A DNA stretch of 7,659 nt from Prevotellaceae bacterium (GTDB lineage: Bacteria; Bacteroidota; Bacteroidia; Bacteroidales; UBA932), in contig JAITAP010000140.1 of NCBI GenBank assembly GCA_031284065.1, positions 1-7,659 of the forward strand, written 5' to 3'. A model generated the notes under the pieces. The model was not told the DNA's origin. It saw only the letters and a program-made list of their open reading frames with translations, and searched no databases. Of this stretch, positions 1 to 5,173 are shown one piece after another (within the stretch, counting starts at the first letter, position 1; the number at the start of each line of letters is the position of its first letter). The translations under genes were made by a program, and so were the position numbers.

Positions 1-77
1 AGCAACGCCAAACCGCTACACATGTATTGGCGGAGAAACTCGTCTATCCACTGGGTTACAATTGAAAAGCTGAACAC
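1..77 (-). CDS. nuoH: NADH-quinone oxidoreductase subunit H, N-terminal fragment (runs off left edge)
   Basis: NuoH is the membrane subunit of Complex I that forms much of the quinone-binding chamber and the start of the proton path. Only the first 25 complete codons are in the window. Read from a GTG at 75-77 they give MFSFSIVTQWIDEFLRQYMC and then SGLAL. This resembles the N-terminus I recall for Bacteroidales NuoH (MFDFSIVTxWI...), continuing towards the first membrane helix. No ATG lies upstream in frame before a stop, so the GTG is the likely start. The gene has the same orientation as nuoA-B-CD, and in Bacteroides nuoH normally follows nuoCD directly, so position also supports the call. 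Here it is separated from nuoCD by about 2 kb. The fragment is short, so the identification rests on one N-terminal motif plus context. Confidence 0.72.
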   Translation of the reverse strand, partial: MFSFSIVTQWIDEFLRQYMCSGLAL

Positions 78-146
78 GATGTTAGTTATTTTAATTATTA
101 CTACTGTTGCTAATACCTAATGTTATTAATACTAAACGCTTACAAG

Positions 147-170
147 TTTATACCGAACTTTATACCGAAC
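147..170 (-). repeat. 12-bp tandem repeat, 2 copies (tetrapeptide-coding type)
   Basis: Two identical adjacent copies of TTTATACCGAAC are present on the plus strand. Read on the minus strand in one frame they give (KFGI)(KFGI)NL followed by TAA, after an ATG at about 173-175. The period of exactly four codons matches the other three arrays in this stretch. It may be a decayed inter-domain linker. Confidence 0.6.
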
Positions 171-245
171 TTCATATTAGTGACATTTATTGACTAAATT
201 ATTGTACGTAATTGTGTTATCATTTATCATGCCATATTGGTGATA

Positions 246-269
246 TTTATCGGTTCATTTATCGGTTCA
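246..269 (-). repeat. 12-bp tandem repeat, 2 copies (NEPI-type)
   Basis: Two identical adjacent copies of TTTATCGGTTCA are present on the plus strand. On the minus strand they read NEPINEPIN, in a short frame MSPNNEPINEPINITNMA that then hits TGA. The unit length and orientation match the other arrays between the AlbA_2-type gene and nuoH. Confidence 0.6.
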
Positions 270-312
270 TTATTTGGCGACATAAAAATACAACCAATAA
301 TATTCTGAATAT

Positions 313-320
313 CAAACTTA
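313..320 (-). promoter_or_regulatory. possible -7 box ahead of nuoH
   Basis: On the minus strand this reads TAAGTTTG, matching the Bacteroidota -7 consensus TAnnTTTG. It lies about 235 bases upstream of the nuoH start and could give nuoH its own transcript despite the insertion. No clear TTTG-type -33 element is visible, and such a short match can arise by chance in AT-rich DNA. Confidence 0.25.
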
Positions 321-336
321 TACCGTATTATAGCGT

Positions 337-372
337 ATTTAACATATCATTTAACATATCATTTAACATGTC
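337..372 (-). repeat. 12-bp tandem repeat, 3 copies (NDML-type)
   Basis: Two identical copies of ATTTAACATATC (337-348, 349-360) are followed by a third differing at one base (361-372). A weak fourth unit may continue to 384. On the minus strand the array reads NDMLNDMLNDML and then NTL and a stop. It lies just downstream of the stop of the winged-helix relic, in a different frame. Confidence 0.65.
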
Positions 373-380
373 ATTTCATG

Positions 381-581
381 TTACATGTTAGTAATATTCT
401 GATAATCAGCATTTAATATCCAAACTCCGATTTTCTTAGTACCGTCCCTTTTTACTATTTGTTCTTCAGTCAACATTGATATTAGTCGGTTTACCGTACT
501 TGTAGAAATAGAAAACATCCGCGTCGTCTATAGCATGGTAGTCTTCGAATTTTCCCATATTTAGGTGTAGATAATACCCCC
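381..581 (-). pseudogene. relic of an AlbA_2-family C-terminal winged-helix tail
   Basis: On the minus strand this stretch aligns codon for codon, without gaps, to the C-terminus of the gene at 721-2061. Of 49 aligned codons, 24 encode the same residue. Conserved blocks include TV.R..S.L, EE/EQ-I-KR, GTKK and G-W. The relic ends ADYQNITNM and TAA at 381-383. It carries an internal TAG at 528-530 and a TAA at 561-563, so it cannot be read through. At DNA level, plus-strand 439-480 and 761-802 match at 34 of 42 bases. From ATG 516-518 a 45-residue open frame remains, perhaps too small to fold as a complete helix-turn-helix. There is no AlbA_2 or ATPase body upstream, so this is a tail-only copy. 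Frame agreement, shared low GC and adjacency make a chance match unlikely. Confidence 0.78.
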
Positions 582-648
582 ACTGATTTTTTATAAAAAC
601 ATGCTTAATTTATTTCAAACATGATAAACATTTCATTTACAACAAGTT

Positions 649-708
649 CTTTTCCGACATTTATTCCGACATCTTTTCCGACACTTATCCCGACATTTAT
701 TCCGACAT
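649..708 (-). repeat. 12-bp tandem repeat, 5 copies (NVGI-type linker relic)
   Basis: There are five consecutive imperfect units of consensus TTATTCCGACAT on the plus strand (649-660, 661-672, 673-684, 685-696, 697-708). On the minus strand they read KNVGINVGISVGKDVGINVGKE, an open frame that continues LVVNEMFIMFEIN to a TAA at 605-607. Tetrapeptide runs of this NVGI kind are, as I recall, common between the ATPase-like domain and the terminal winged helix in AlbA_2/RecG-C-like proteins. The array begins only 12 bases after the stop of such a gene, in a different frame from its end. Confidence 0.75.
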
Positions 709-720
709 TTTTGCTATATA

Positions 721-2061
721 CTATTTAAAATCAGGCAGTAACCAATCCCCTTCTTTTTTTGTACCGCTCCTTTTTATTATTTCTTCTTTAGCTAATATTG
801 ATAAAATTCTTTCTACTGTCCTTGTGGTAATAAAAAGCGTCTGCGACATCTCCAATATCGTTATTTTAGGATTTTCCCGTATCAATTCCAAAATATTTCC
901 CGCATGTTTGATATTAGACACGTCGGGTATTTGTTGCCCTTTCTCAAATACCTTTTTCCCAAACCTTACCAAAACTCCATTCTCAAAGTACTCAAATTCA
1001 GGCTCCGGATAGCTGCCTTTGCGGGCGTCGTCCACAATTTTCAGCGTGCCTCTTCCCCACGACTCTATTTGACCGGAACGGTAGAATATGTTAGCAATTA
1101 ACTTGTTCCGCAGGCGCGATAAATGTTGCTCTTTCAGCGATTCTATGCGCAAGGGAAACATCAGCTCTCCCTCGTTCCACAGCTCCAAGCTATGGTCAAA
1201 AACCTTGATGGTGAAAAAAGTATTTGCACCATAATCGCGATGAATGACCGCATTCAGAATGGCTTCGCGCAGCGCCATTTCCGGATATTCCAGCGTTTCA
1301 ATACGCTGCAAGCCGCTATACGTAAAATTTTTTTGCAGGTACTTGGCAATTAGCAACTCCATAATCCTGTCCGGCATTTGAAAAAGCGGGCACTCAACTA
1401 CGTCGTCCGTTACCAAGTCCACGTGGCTGTTGCCCCGAAAACGCCCAATTTTGCATACCCCAAGGAAGCAGTAGCGGGTAGGCTTCTTGGAAAAAAGAAG
1501 CATGGCGGCTCTTGTTAGCGCACCGTTTTTGCTCAATCCCAAATTTTCAAATAAATCCGGCACGCTGTTTTCGTTGACGTCTATCGGCAACCGATTTACC
1601 TGAATGGCTTTGCGGGTAAACAAGCGCACCACGCCGCTGTCAATCTCATCCCACGAGGCGTCGGGAACAGCCACTTCGTCCCACGTTAAGTTGTTTGCCG
1701 TAAGCAGCAGGCGTTGCAAAGCATTTCCTTTCAGCTCCTGCGTCGTGCTTCCGCTCCGAATGTAAAATCGTCCGTGAAACGAAACCGGATACGGGCTTTT
1801 TGCCACCTCAATCTCAACGTACTTCAAGTCGTCGCTTTCTTGCGTACGCACATTCGCCTGAACCCCCAAAATATTGATAATTTTATTGGGCAAATCCTCC
1901 AGCAGCTTGGACGAGTTGTCAACGCCACAAATGCTTCCATCGTCCCGAATCCCAACGTAAAGCTTTCCTCCGGCAGTATTGGCAAACGCCGACAGCGTTT
2001 TCAGGTTGTCGTCCCGCCAACATTCTTTCCATTCGATATGTTGAGATTCTTTGCCGTGCAT
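721..2061 (-). CDS. AlbA_2 (Schlafen-type) / RecG C-terminal-like ATP-binding regulator with winged helix
   Basis: The 446-residue protein belongs to the family often annotated as 'ATP-binding protein', 'putative DNA-binding domain' or RecG-like, though it is not the RecG helicase. Residues about 4-120 form the AlbA_2 domain (EWKE 10-13, AFANTAGGKLYVGI 25-38, RFYIRSGSTT 98-107). Residues about 260-370 form a GHKL-like ATPase module with ALREAILNAVIHRDY (263-277), WNEGEL (295-300) and SWGRGTLKI (334-342). Residues about 385-440 form a winged helix (TTRTVERILSILAKEEIIKR). Members are thought to be cytoplasmic DNA-binding regulators, and some are linked to mobile elements or defence. The actual role here is unknown. 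It starts 9 bases after the nuoCD stop, so it probably shares the nuo transcript. GC falls from about 54% (1561-1740) to about 32% (721-900), so the tail has a different composition from the body. The usual tetrapeptide linker is absent from the intact protein, but such repeats lie downstream. Confidence 0.88.
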   Translation of the reverse strand: MHGKESQHIEWKECWRDDNLKTLSAFANTAGGKLYVGIRDDGSICGVDNSSKLLEDLPNKIINILGVQANVRTQESDDLKYVEIEVAKSPYPVSFHGRFYIRSGSTTQELKGNALQRLLLTANNLTWDEVAVPDASWDEIDSGVVRLFTRKAIQVNRLPIDVNENSVPDLFENLGLSKNGALTRAAMLLFSKKPTRYCFLGVCKIGRFRGNSHVDLVTDDVVECPLFQMPDRIMELLIAKYLQKNFTYSGLQRIETLEYPEMALREAILNAVIHRDYGANTFFTIKVFDHSLELWNEGELMFPLRIESLKEQHLSRLRNKLIANIFYRSGQIESWGRGTLKIVDDARKGSYPEPEFEYFENGVLVRFGKKVFEKGQQIPDVSNIKHAGNILELIRENPKITILEMSQTLFITTRTVERILSILAKEEIIKRSGTKKEGDWLLPDFK

Positions 2062-2070
2062 ACGCTTTTT

Positions 2071-3714
2071 TTACCTGTCGATACAAGGAATAACGTAGTC
2101 CAGCGACGCGCCAATCATAATCAGGTCGGCGACTTTGGCTTCGGTGGAAATTGCTTTTAGCGCTCCCACCAGCGCCAGCGACGGCGAACGGAACTTGACG
2201 CGGTAGGGCGTTTTGTCGCCCTTGCTTACGATGTGCACGCCGAACTGCCCGCGGGCGTTCTCCACGCGCTGAAAAAATTCTCCCTCCGGCAGGCGGATAA
2301 CGGCCTTTGTTTTGGCGGCGTATGCCCCTTCGGGAATGTTGTCCACCAGCTGCTCAAGGATGCGGAGCGATTGCTCTATCTCGTCCAGACGGATAATGTA
2401 GCGGTCGTAGGTCAGCCCTTCGGTGCGTACTACCTCGTCGAAATTCACTTTTGCGTAGGCGGCGTAGGGCTCAATCTTGCGAACGTCGTTGTGCCACCCC
2501 GACGCTCTGCCCGACGGGCCTGTTGCGCCAAGCGATATGGCTTTCTCCTTGCTCAGGTAGCCAATGCCCTTCATGCGTCCGCGCGCAATGGGGTTGTTGG
2601 AGAAAAGCAGGTGGTGCTCCTTGAGCATCTTGCGCATGTAGGGGATAAACTCTTTTACCCTTTTCTGAAAGTTGGGGTGAATATCCCGCGCCACGCCGCC
2701 AATGACGCTGTAGTTTGCCATCAGCCGCCCGCCTGCGGTTTCCTCAAAAATGTCCATTATTTTTTCGCGGTCGCGCATACCGTACACAAACGCCGTGATA
2801 GAGCCCATGTCCATGCACATGCAGCCCCAGCCCAGCAGGTGCGAGGCAATGCGGGTCAGCTCGTCGAATATGGCGCGGATGTAGTGGGCGCGCTCCGGCG
2901 CCTCCAGCGCCAGCGCCTTTTCGCAGCAGAGGCACACGGCGTGCCGGTTCATCGTTCCCGAAAGGTAGTCCAGCCGGTCGGCGAGGTGGAGAATTTGCGG
3001 GTAGGTGTAGCTTTCGCACATTTTTTCTATGCCGCGATGAATGTACCCAAAAACGGGGTCAATTTTTTTGATTATTTCGCCGTCGAGCGCAACGCGCAGG
3101 TGCAGCACGCCGTGCATGGCAGGGTGCTGAGGCCCAAAGTTGACAACGTACTCATCCTTGTCAAACGCCTGATGCACCTCCTCTATGCGCTCGCCCATCC
3201 TGATGCTGACGGAGGGCATACGCTCCATGTCGGGGATGAGCTCGTTCTCCAGCGGCACGGGGTTAAGGGCGGGGTCGGCGTTGTAGTCCTTGCGCAGGGG
3301 GAATCCGTTCCAGTCCGCGCGCAGAAAGATACGGCGCATGTCGGGGTGGTTGATGAAGCGAACGCCGAAAAAGTCGTACACTTCGCGCTCGTACACCGAA
3401 GCCGAATCCCACAGGTCGCACACCGAAAAGAGCTCGGGCTGCTCGCGGTTGTCGGTGCGCGTTACCAGCGTTACCACCAGCGAGGGGTTTTGCGAGGGCG
3501 ATATGTGGTAGGCTGCGCCCAAAGTGTCGCCAAAGTCCATACCGACAACGTCTATCAGGAAGTCGAATTTCTCCGCCGGCCTCTCGCGCCGCAGGTAGCG
3601 GGCAACGCCGTAGAGCTTATCTTTGGGTACGGTTACGGTCAACCGGCTGTCTGCCTGCTTTACGTCGGTAAGGCCAAGCGACAAAAGTTCTTTCTCAACT
3701 GTTTCCATCGGCAT
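2071..3714 (-). CDS. nuoCD: NADH-quinone oxidoreductase fused subunits C and D
   Basis: This 547-residue fusion supplies two connecting-arm subunits of Complex I on the cytoplasmic face. The NuoC part (about 1-155) has YEREVYDFFGVRF (108-120) and RKDY (141-144). The NuoD part (about 188-547) has GPQHPAMHGV (194-203), GYIHRGIEK (223-231) and LDYLSGTMNRH (248-258). It ends at the family's usual C-terminus (CIDR) and is complete. H201 and Y250 are 49 residues apart, as are the quinone-headgroup ligands His38 and Tyr87 of Thermus Nqo4. ATG 3712-3714 overlaps the end of nuoB by 20 bases, which suggests translational coupling. An in-frame ATG two codons later (3706-3708) is an alternative start. 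The C-terminal PCIDR replaces an Asp that I expect in relatives, and cysteines cluster at 261-264 and 298-300. Fused C/D is known in several phyla including Bacteroidota. Confidence 0.97.
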   Translation of the reverse strand: MPMETVEKELLSLGLTDVKQADSRLTVTVPKDKLYGVARYLRRERPAEKFDFLIDVVGMDFGDTLGAAYHISPSQNPSLVVTLVTRTDNREQPELFSVCDLWDSASVYEREVYDFFGVRFINHPDMRRIFLRADWNGFPLRKDYNADPALNPVPLENELIPDMERMPSVSIRMGERIEEVHQAFDKDEYVVNFGPQHPAMHGVLHLRVALDGEIIKKIDPVFGYIHRGIEKMCESYTYPQILHLADRLDYLSGTMNRHAVCLCCEKALALEAPERAHYIRAIFDELTRIASHLLGWGCMCMDMGSITAFVYGMRDREKIMDIFEETAGGRLMANYSVIGGVARDIHPNFQKRVKEFIPYMRKMLKEHHLLFSNNPIARGRMKGIGYLSKEKAISLGATGPSGRASGWHNDVRKIEPYAAYAKVNFDEVVRTEGLTYDRYIIRLDEIEQSLRILEQLVDNIPEGAYAAKTKAVIRLPEGEFFQRVENARGQFGVHIVSKGDKTPYRVKFRSPSLALVGALKAISTEAKVADLIMIGASLDYVIPCIDR

Positions 3715-4309
3715 CGCTATTAGGGGTGGACGAATTGGCTATTTGTGGTTGCTGGGGCAGCTTGAAGAAGTTTTGCACCTTAATTTTCCGCGCCATTTGC
3801 ATCATTCCGTAGAGAACGGCGTCCGGGCGGGGCGGGCACCCGGGTATGAACACATCCACCGGAATGATTTCGTCAACGCCCTTCACCACGTGGTACGAGT
3901 TTTTGAAAGGCCCGCCGCAGATGGCGCAGCTGCCTATTGCCATTACGTACCTCGGCTCTGCCATTTGCTCGTAGAGTCGCTTTAGCACCGGCGCCATTTT
4001 GTGGACGATAGTGCCGCACACAAAAATCACGTCAGCCTGACGGGGGCTGTTGCGCGTTATCTCCCAGCCAAAGCGGGCAAAGTCGGCGCGGGCAGCCCCC
4101 ACGCACATGAACTCAATGCCGCAGCAGCTCGTGGCAAAGGTGAGCGGCCACACCGAGTTCGACCGCCCCCAGTTGATGAAGTCGCTAAGCTTGCCGACGA
4201 AAATATTTACGCCGTTTTTGCGCAGCTCCGTTACGTACTCTTCGAGGTACTCGTTATCGTTGAAGTCCTCGTACTTCATGTTGGGGATGCGTATATTCCT
4301 TACTTCCAT
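3695..4309 (-). CDS. nuoB: NADH-quinone oxidoreductase subunit B
   Basis: NuoB carries the terminal iron-sulfur cluster N2 of Complex I, which passes electrons to quinone at the interface with NuoD. The 204-residue protein has all four expected cluster cysteines: C62 and C63 in ATSCCGIEFM, C128 in IGSCAICGG and C158 in IPGCPPRP. INWGRSNSVWPLTFATSCCG and SPRQAD are family signatures. I chose the ATG at 4307-4309 (MEVRNIRIPN...). The frame stays open to 4528, but the upstream 73 residues have no NuoB character and lie antiparallel to nothing else: they are the nuoA reading region in another frame. The start overlaps the nuoA stop by 10 bases and the end overlaps nuoCD by 20. The tail after about residue 180 is a polar, Gln/Ser/Asp-rich extension without conserved features. 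Confidence 0.97.
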   Translation of the reverse strand: MEVRNIRIPNMKYEDFNDNEYLEEYVTELRKNGVNIFVGKLSDFINWGRSNSVWPLTFATSCCGIEFMCVGAARADFARFGWEITRNSPRQADVIFVCGTIVHKMAPVLKRLYEQMAEPRYVMAIGSCAICGGPFKNSYHVVKGVDEIIPVDVFIPGCPPRPDAVLYGMMQMARKIKVQNFFKLPQQPQIANSSTPNSDADGNS

Positions 4310-4653
4310 ACCAGCACTCCTTTTTTCCACGCATAGGCTAAGCCAAGCGTCAGTATTACCAAAAAAAACAGCACGCAGGCAAGCCCCTGCACGCCCATAT
4401 CTCTCACCGTTACCGCCCAGGGAAACAGCAGCACTGTTTCCACATCGAATACAAGGTAAAGGATGGCGAACAGGTAGTAGCCTACGCGAAACTGCATCCA
4501 CGAGGCGCCCCGCGTGGGAATACCGCACTCGTAGGGCTCTCCCTTGTGCGGGCTGTGCGACCGCGGCGCAAGCAGCCGCGCCAACACCAGGGCGATGACC
4601 ACCAGCGACAGGGCGGTGATAAAAACCACCAAAAACAAAACTGAATTGCTCAT
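4300..4653 (-). CDS. nuoA: NADH-quinone oxidoreductase subunit A
   Basis: NuoA is a small inner-membrane subunit of Complex I next to the quinone site. With the ATG at 4651-4653 it has 117 residues and three predicted membrane helices at about 4-28, 58-80 and 89-109. The conserved loop has YECGIP (41-46), whose cysteine is the one known to change exposure between active and deactive states in mitochondrial homologues. The acidic FDVE motif lies at 69-72. A TTG four codons upstream (4663-4665) could extend it to 121 residues, but ATG fits the family better. It is the first gene of the operon, with a candidate promoter about 60 bases upstream. Confidence 0.96.
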   Translation of the reverse strand: MSNSVLFLVVFITALSLVVIALVLARLLAPRSHSPHKGEPYECGIPTRGASWMQFRVGYYLFAILYLVFDVETVLLFPWAVTVRDMGVQGLACVLFFLVILTLGLAYAWKKGVLVWK

Positions 4654-4714
4654 GTTGCTATACAATAAGTTGTTTACTGTTGCGCCGACTCTACGAGGCG
4701 CCGAAATCGGAGCG

Positions 4715-4722
4715 CAAATGTA
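4715..4722 (-). promoter_or_regulatory. -7 promoter box for the nuo operon
   Basis: On the minus strand this reads TACATTTG, an exact fit to the Bacteroidota -7 element TAnnTTTG. It is followed by GC-richer DNA and sits 61 bases before the nuoA ATG, which predicts a leader of roughly 55 bases. No good TTTG -33 element is seen at the usual spacing. The same eight-base box occurs ahead of the tRNA gene at the right of the window. Confidence 0.6.
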
Positions 4723-4777
4723 CGATTTAAAAATTACTTTCCTTGTACTTTTATGGAAAAGTTATTTACAAATAGCT

Positions 4778-4814
4778 AAAGCTTTGGAGAGGCAAAGCTT
4801 TGGAGAGGCAAAGC
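4778..4814. repeat. 16-bp direct repeat, 2.3 copies
   Basis: Two identical adjacent copies of AAAGCTTTGGAGAGGC (4778-4793, 4794-4809) are followed by a partial AAAGC. The array lies between the divergent nuoA and outer-membrane-protein genes, upstream of the nuoA promoter box. No function is evident. Confidence 0.8.
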
Positions 4815-4910
4815 CCGGCTCTGTTTTCAAAGGTTTTTCTCTTCTCTGCTCTGCCAAAATGCCATAGCGTAATTTAATACTACCCATTCTTTTATTTGCG
4901 AAAAAAAACG

Positions 4911-4918
4911 TAACTTTA
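4911..4918 (+). promoter_or_regulatory. possible -7 box for the outer-membrane protein gene
   Basis: TAACTTTA differs from TAnnTTTG only in the last base and follows an A-rich run. If used, it gives the downstream gene at 5174 a leader of about 250 bases containing the inverted repeats noted at 4924-5110. There is no convincing -33 element. Confidence 0.35.
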
Positions 4919-4923
4919 GAATA

Positions 4924-5110
4924 CAAGCGCTTAATCCTCCCATCAGCTACTGAGCAGGACGCTACACGCTAATGCTAAAATCGCTTGAATTTGTGGAGGT
5001 TGCGAGTGAATAGCCGGATGCTAACATGCCGGTAACGGTTAACAATCCTGCCGACAACGGCAGCTTTGAGCCGTAAGAGTCTTTGCTAATACCGGAGACA
5101 GGGGAGATAA
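4924..5110 (+). other. candidate structured 5' leader of the outer-membrane protein gene
   Basis: This GC-richer part of the 520-base divergent intergenic region has several complementary segments. They are CTGCCG-ACAA-CGGCAG (5048-5063, a perfect 6-bp hairpin), CCGGTA (5029-5034) with TACCGG (5090-5095) closing around it, and ACGG (5035-5038) with CCGT (5071-5074) nested between them. An alternative hairpin is CCGGATG (5014-5020) with CAT-G-CCGG (5025-5032, one bulge), which competes for 5029-5032. Further left, CAAGCG (4924-4929)/CGCTTG (4982-4987) and CCTCC (4936-4940)/GGAGG (4995-4999) interleave as a pseudoknot would. I recognise no known riboswitch. The start codon is 63 bases beyond 5110, in AT-rich DNA. 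Confidence 0.4.
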
Positions 5111-5173
5111 CTCAGATGTTTTTGGGTAGCAGAGAGAGGAGAGTAAAATTTATAACTACAAAATTGTGAACTA

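Larger units (their letters stand above)
78..720 (-). other. AT-rich intergenic stretch with decayed linker/tail relics
   Basis: This 643-base stretch between the AlbA_2-type gene and nuoH has no intact gene. It is strongly AT-rich (59 G or C in the 180 bases 361-540, counted by hand). It holds four arrays of 12-bp repeats and a stop-containing copy of a winged-helix tail, each listed separately and all in the orientation of the upstream gene. I see no insertion-sequence ends, no transposase and no GC-rich terminator, so transcription from nuoCD may read through to nuoH. Confidence 0.7.

Noticed and set aside
1..120. Plus-strand frame open from the left edge to TAA at 118-120
   Set aside because: The minus-strand frame 1-77 gives a NuoH N-terminus in the expected operon order. 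The plus frame has no recognisable product and passes into AT-rich DNA.
534..560. Small open frame on the minus strand in another frame through the tail relic (MGKFEDYHAIDDADVFYFYK...)
   Set aside because: It is short, without a promoter or neighbour support, and the overlapping frame aligns to the winged-helix tail. It is best explained as a by-product of the relic.
147..708. CRISPR array
   Set aside because: The repeats are 12 bp, directly abutting, without unique spacers, and differ between arrays. There are no cas genes.
2233..3723. 496-residue open frame on the plus strand, antisense to nuoCD
   Set aside because: It is a mirror of the GC-rich nuoCD gene. Its translation is rich in Val/His/Ala/Arg with no recognisable domain, while the minus-strand frame is an unmistakable NuoCD.
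4310..4528. 73-residue N-terminal extension of the nuoB frame
   Set aside because: It lies inside nuoA in another frame and has no NuoB homology. The ATG at 4307-4309 gives the normal length and start.
4980..5110. Cobalamin riboswitch ahead of the barrel gene
   Set aside because: Some short words (GAGTGAATAG, GGAGACAGG) recall that class, but the conserved GCCACTG box and the CCCGCxACTGT core are missing.
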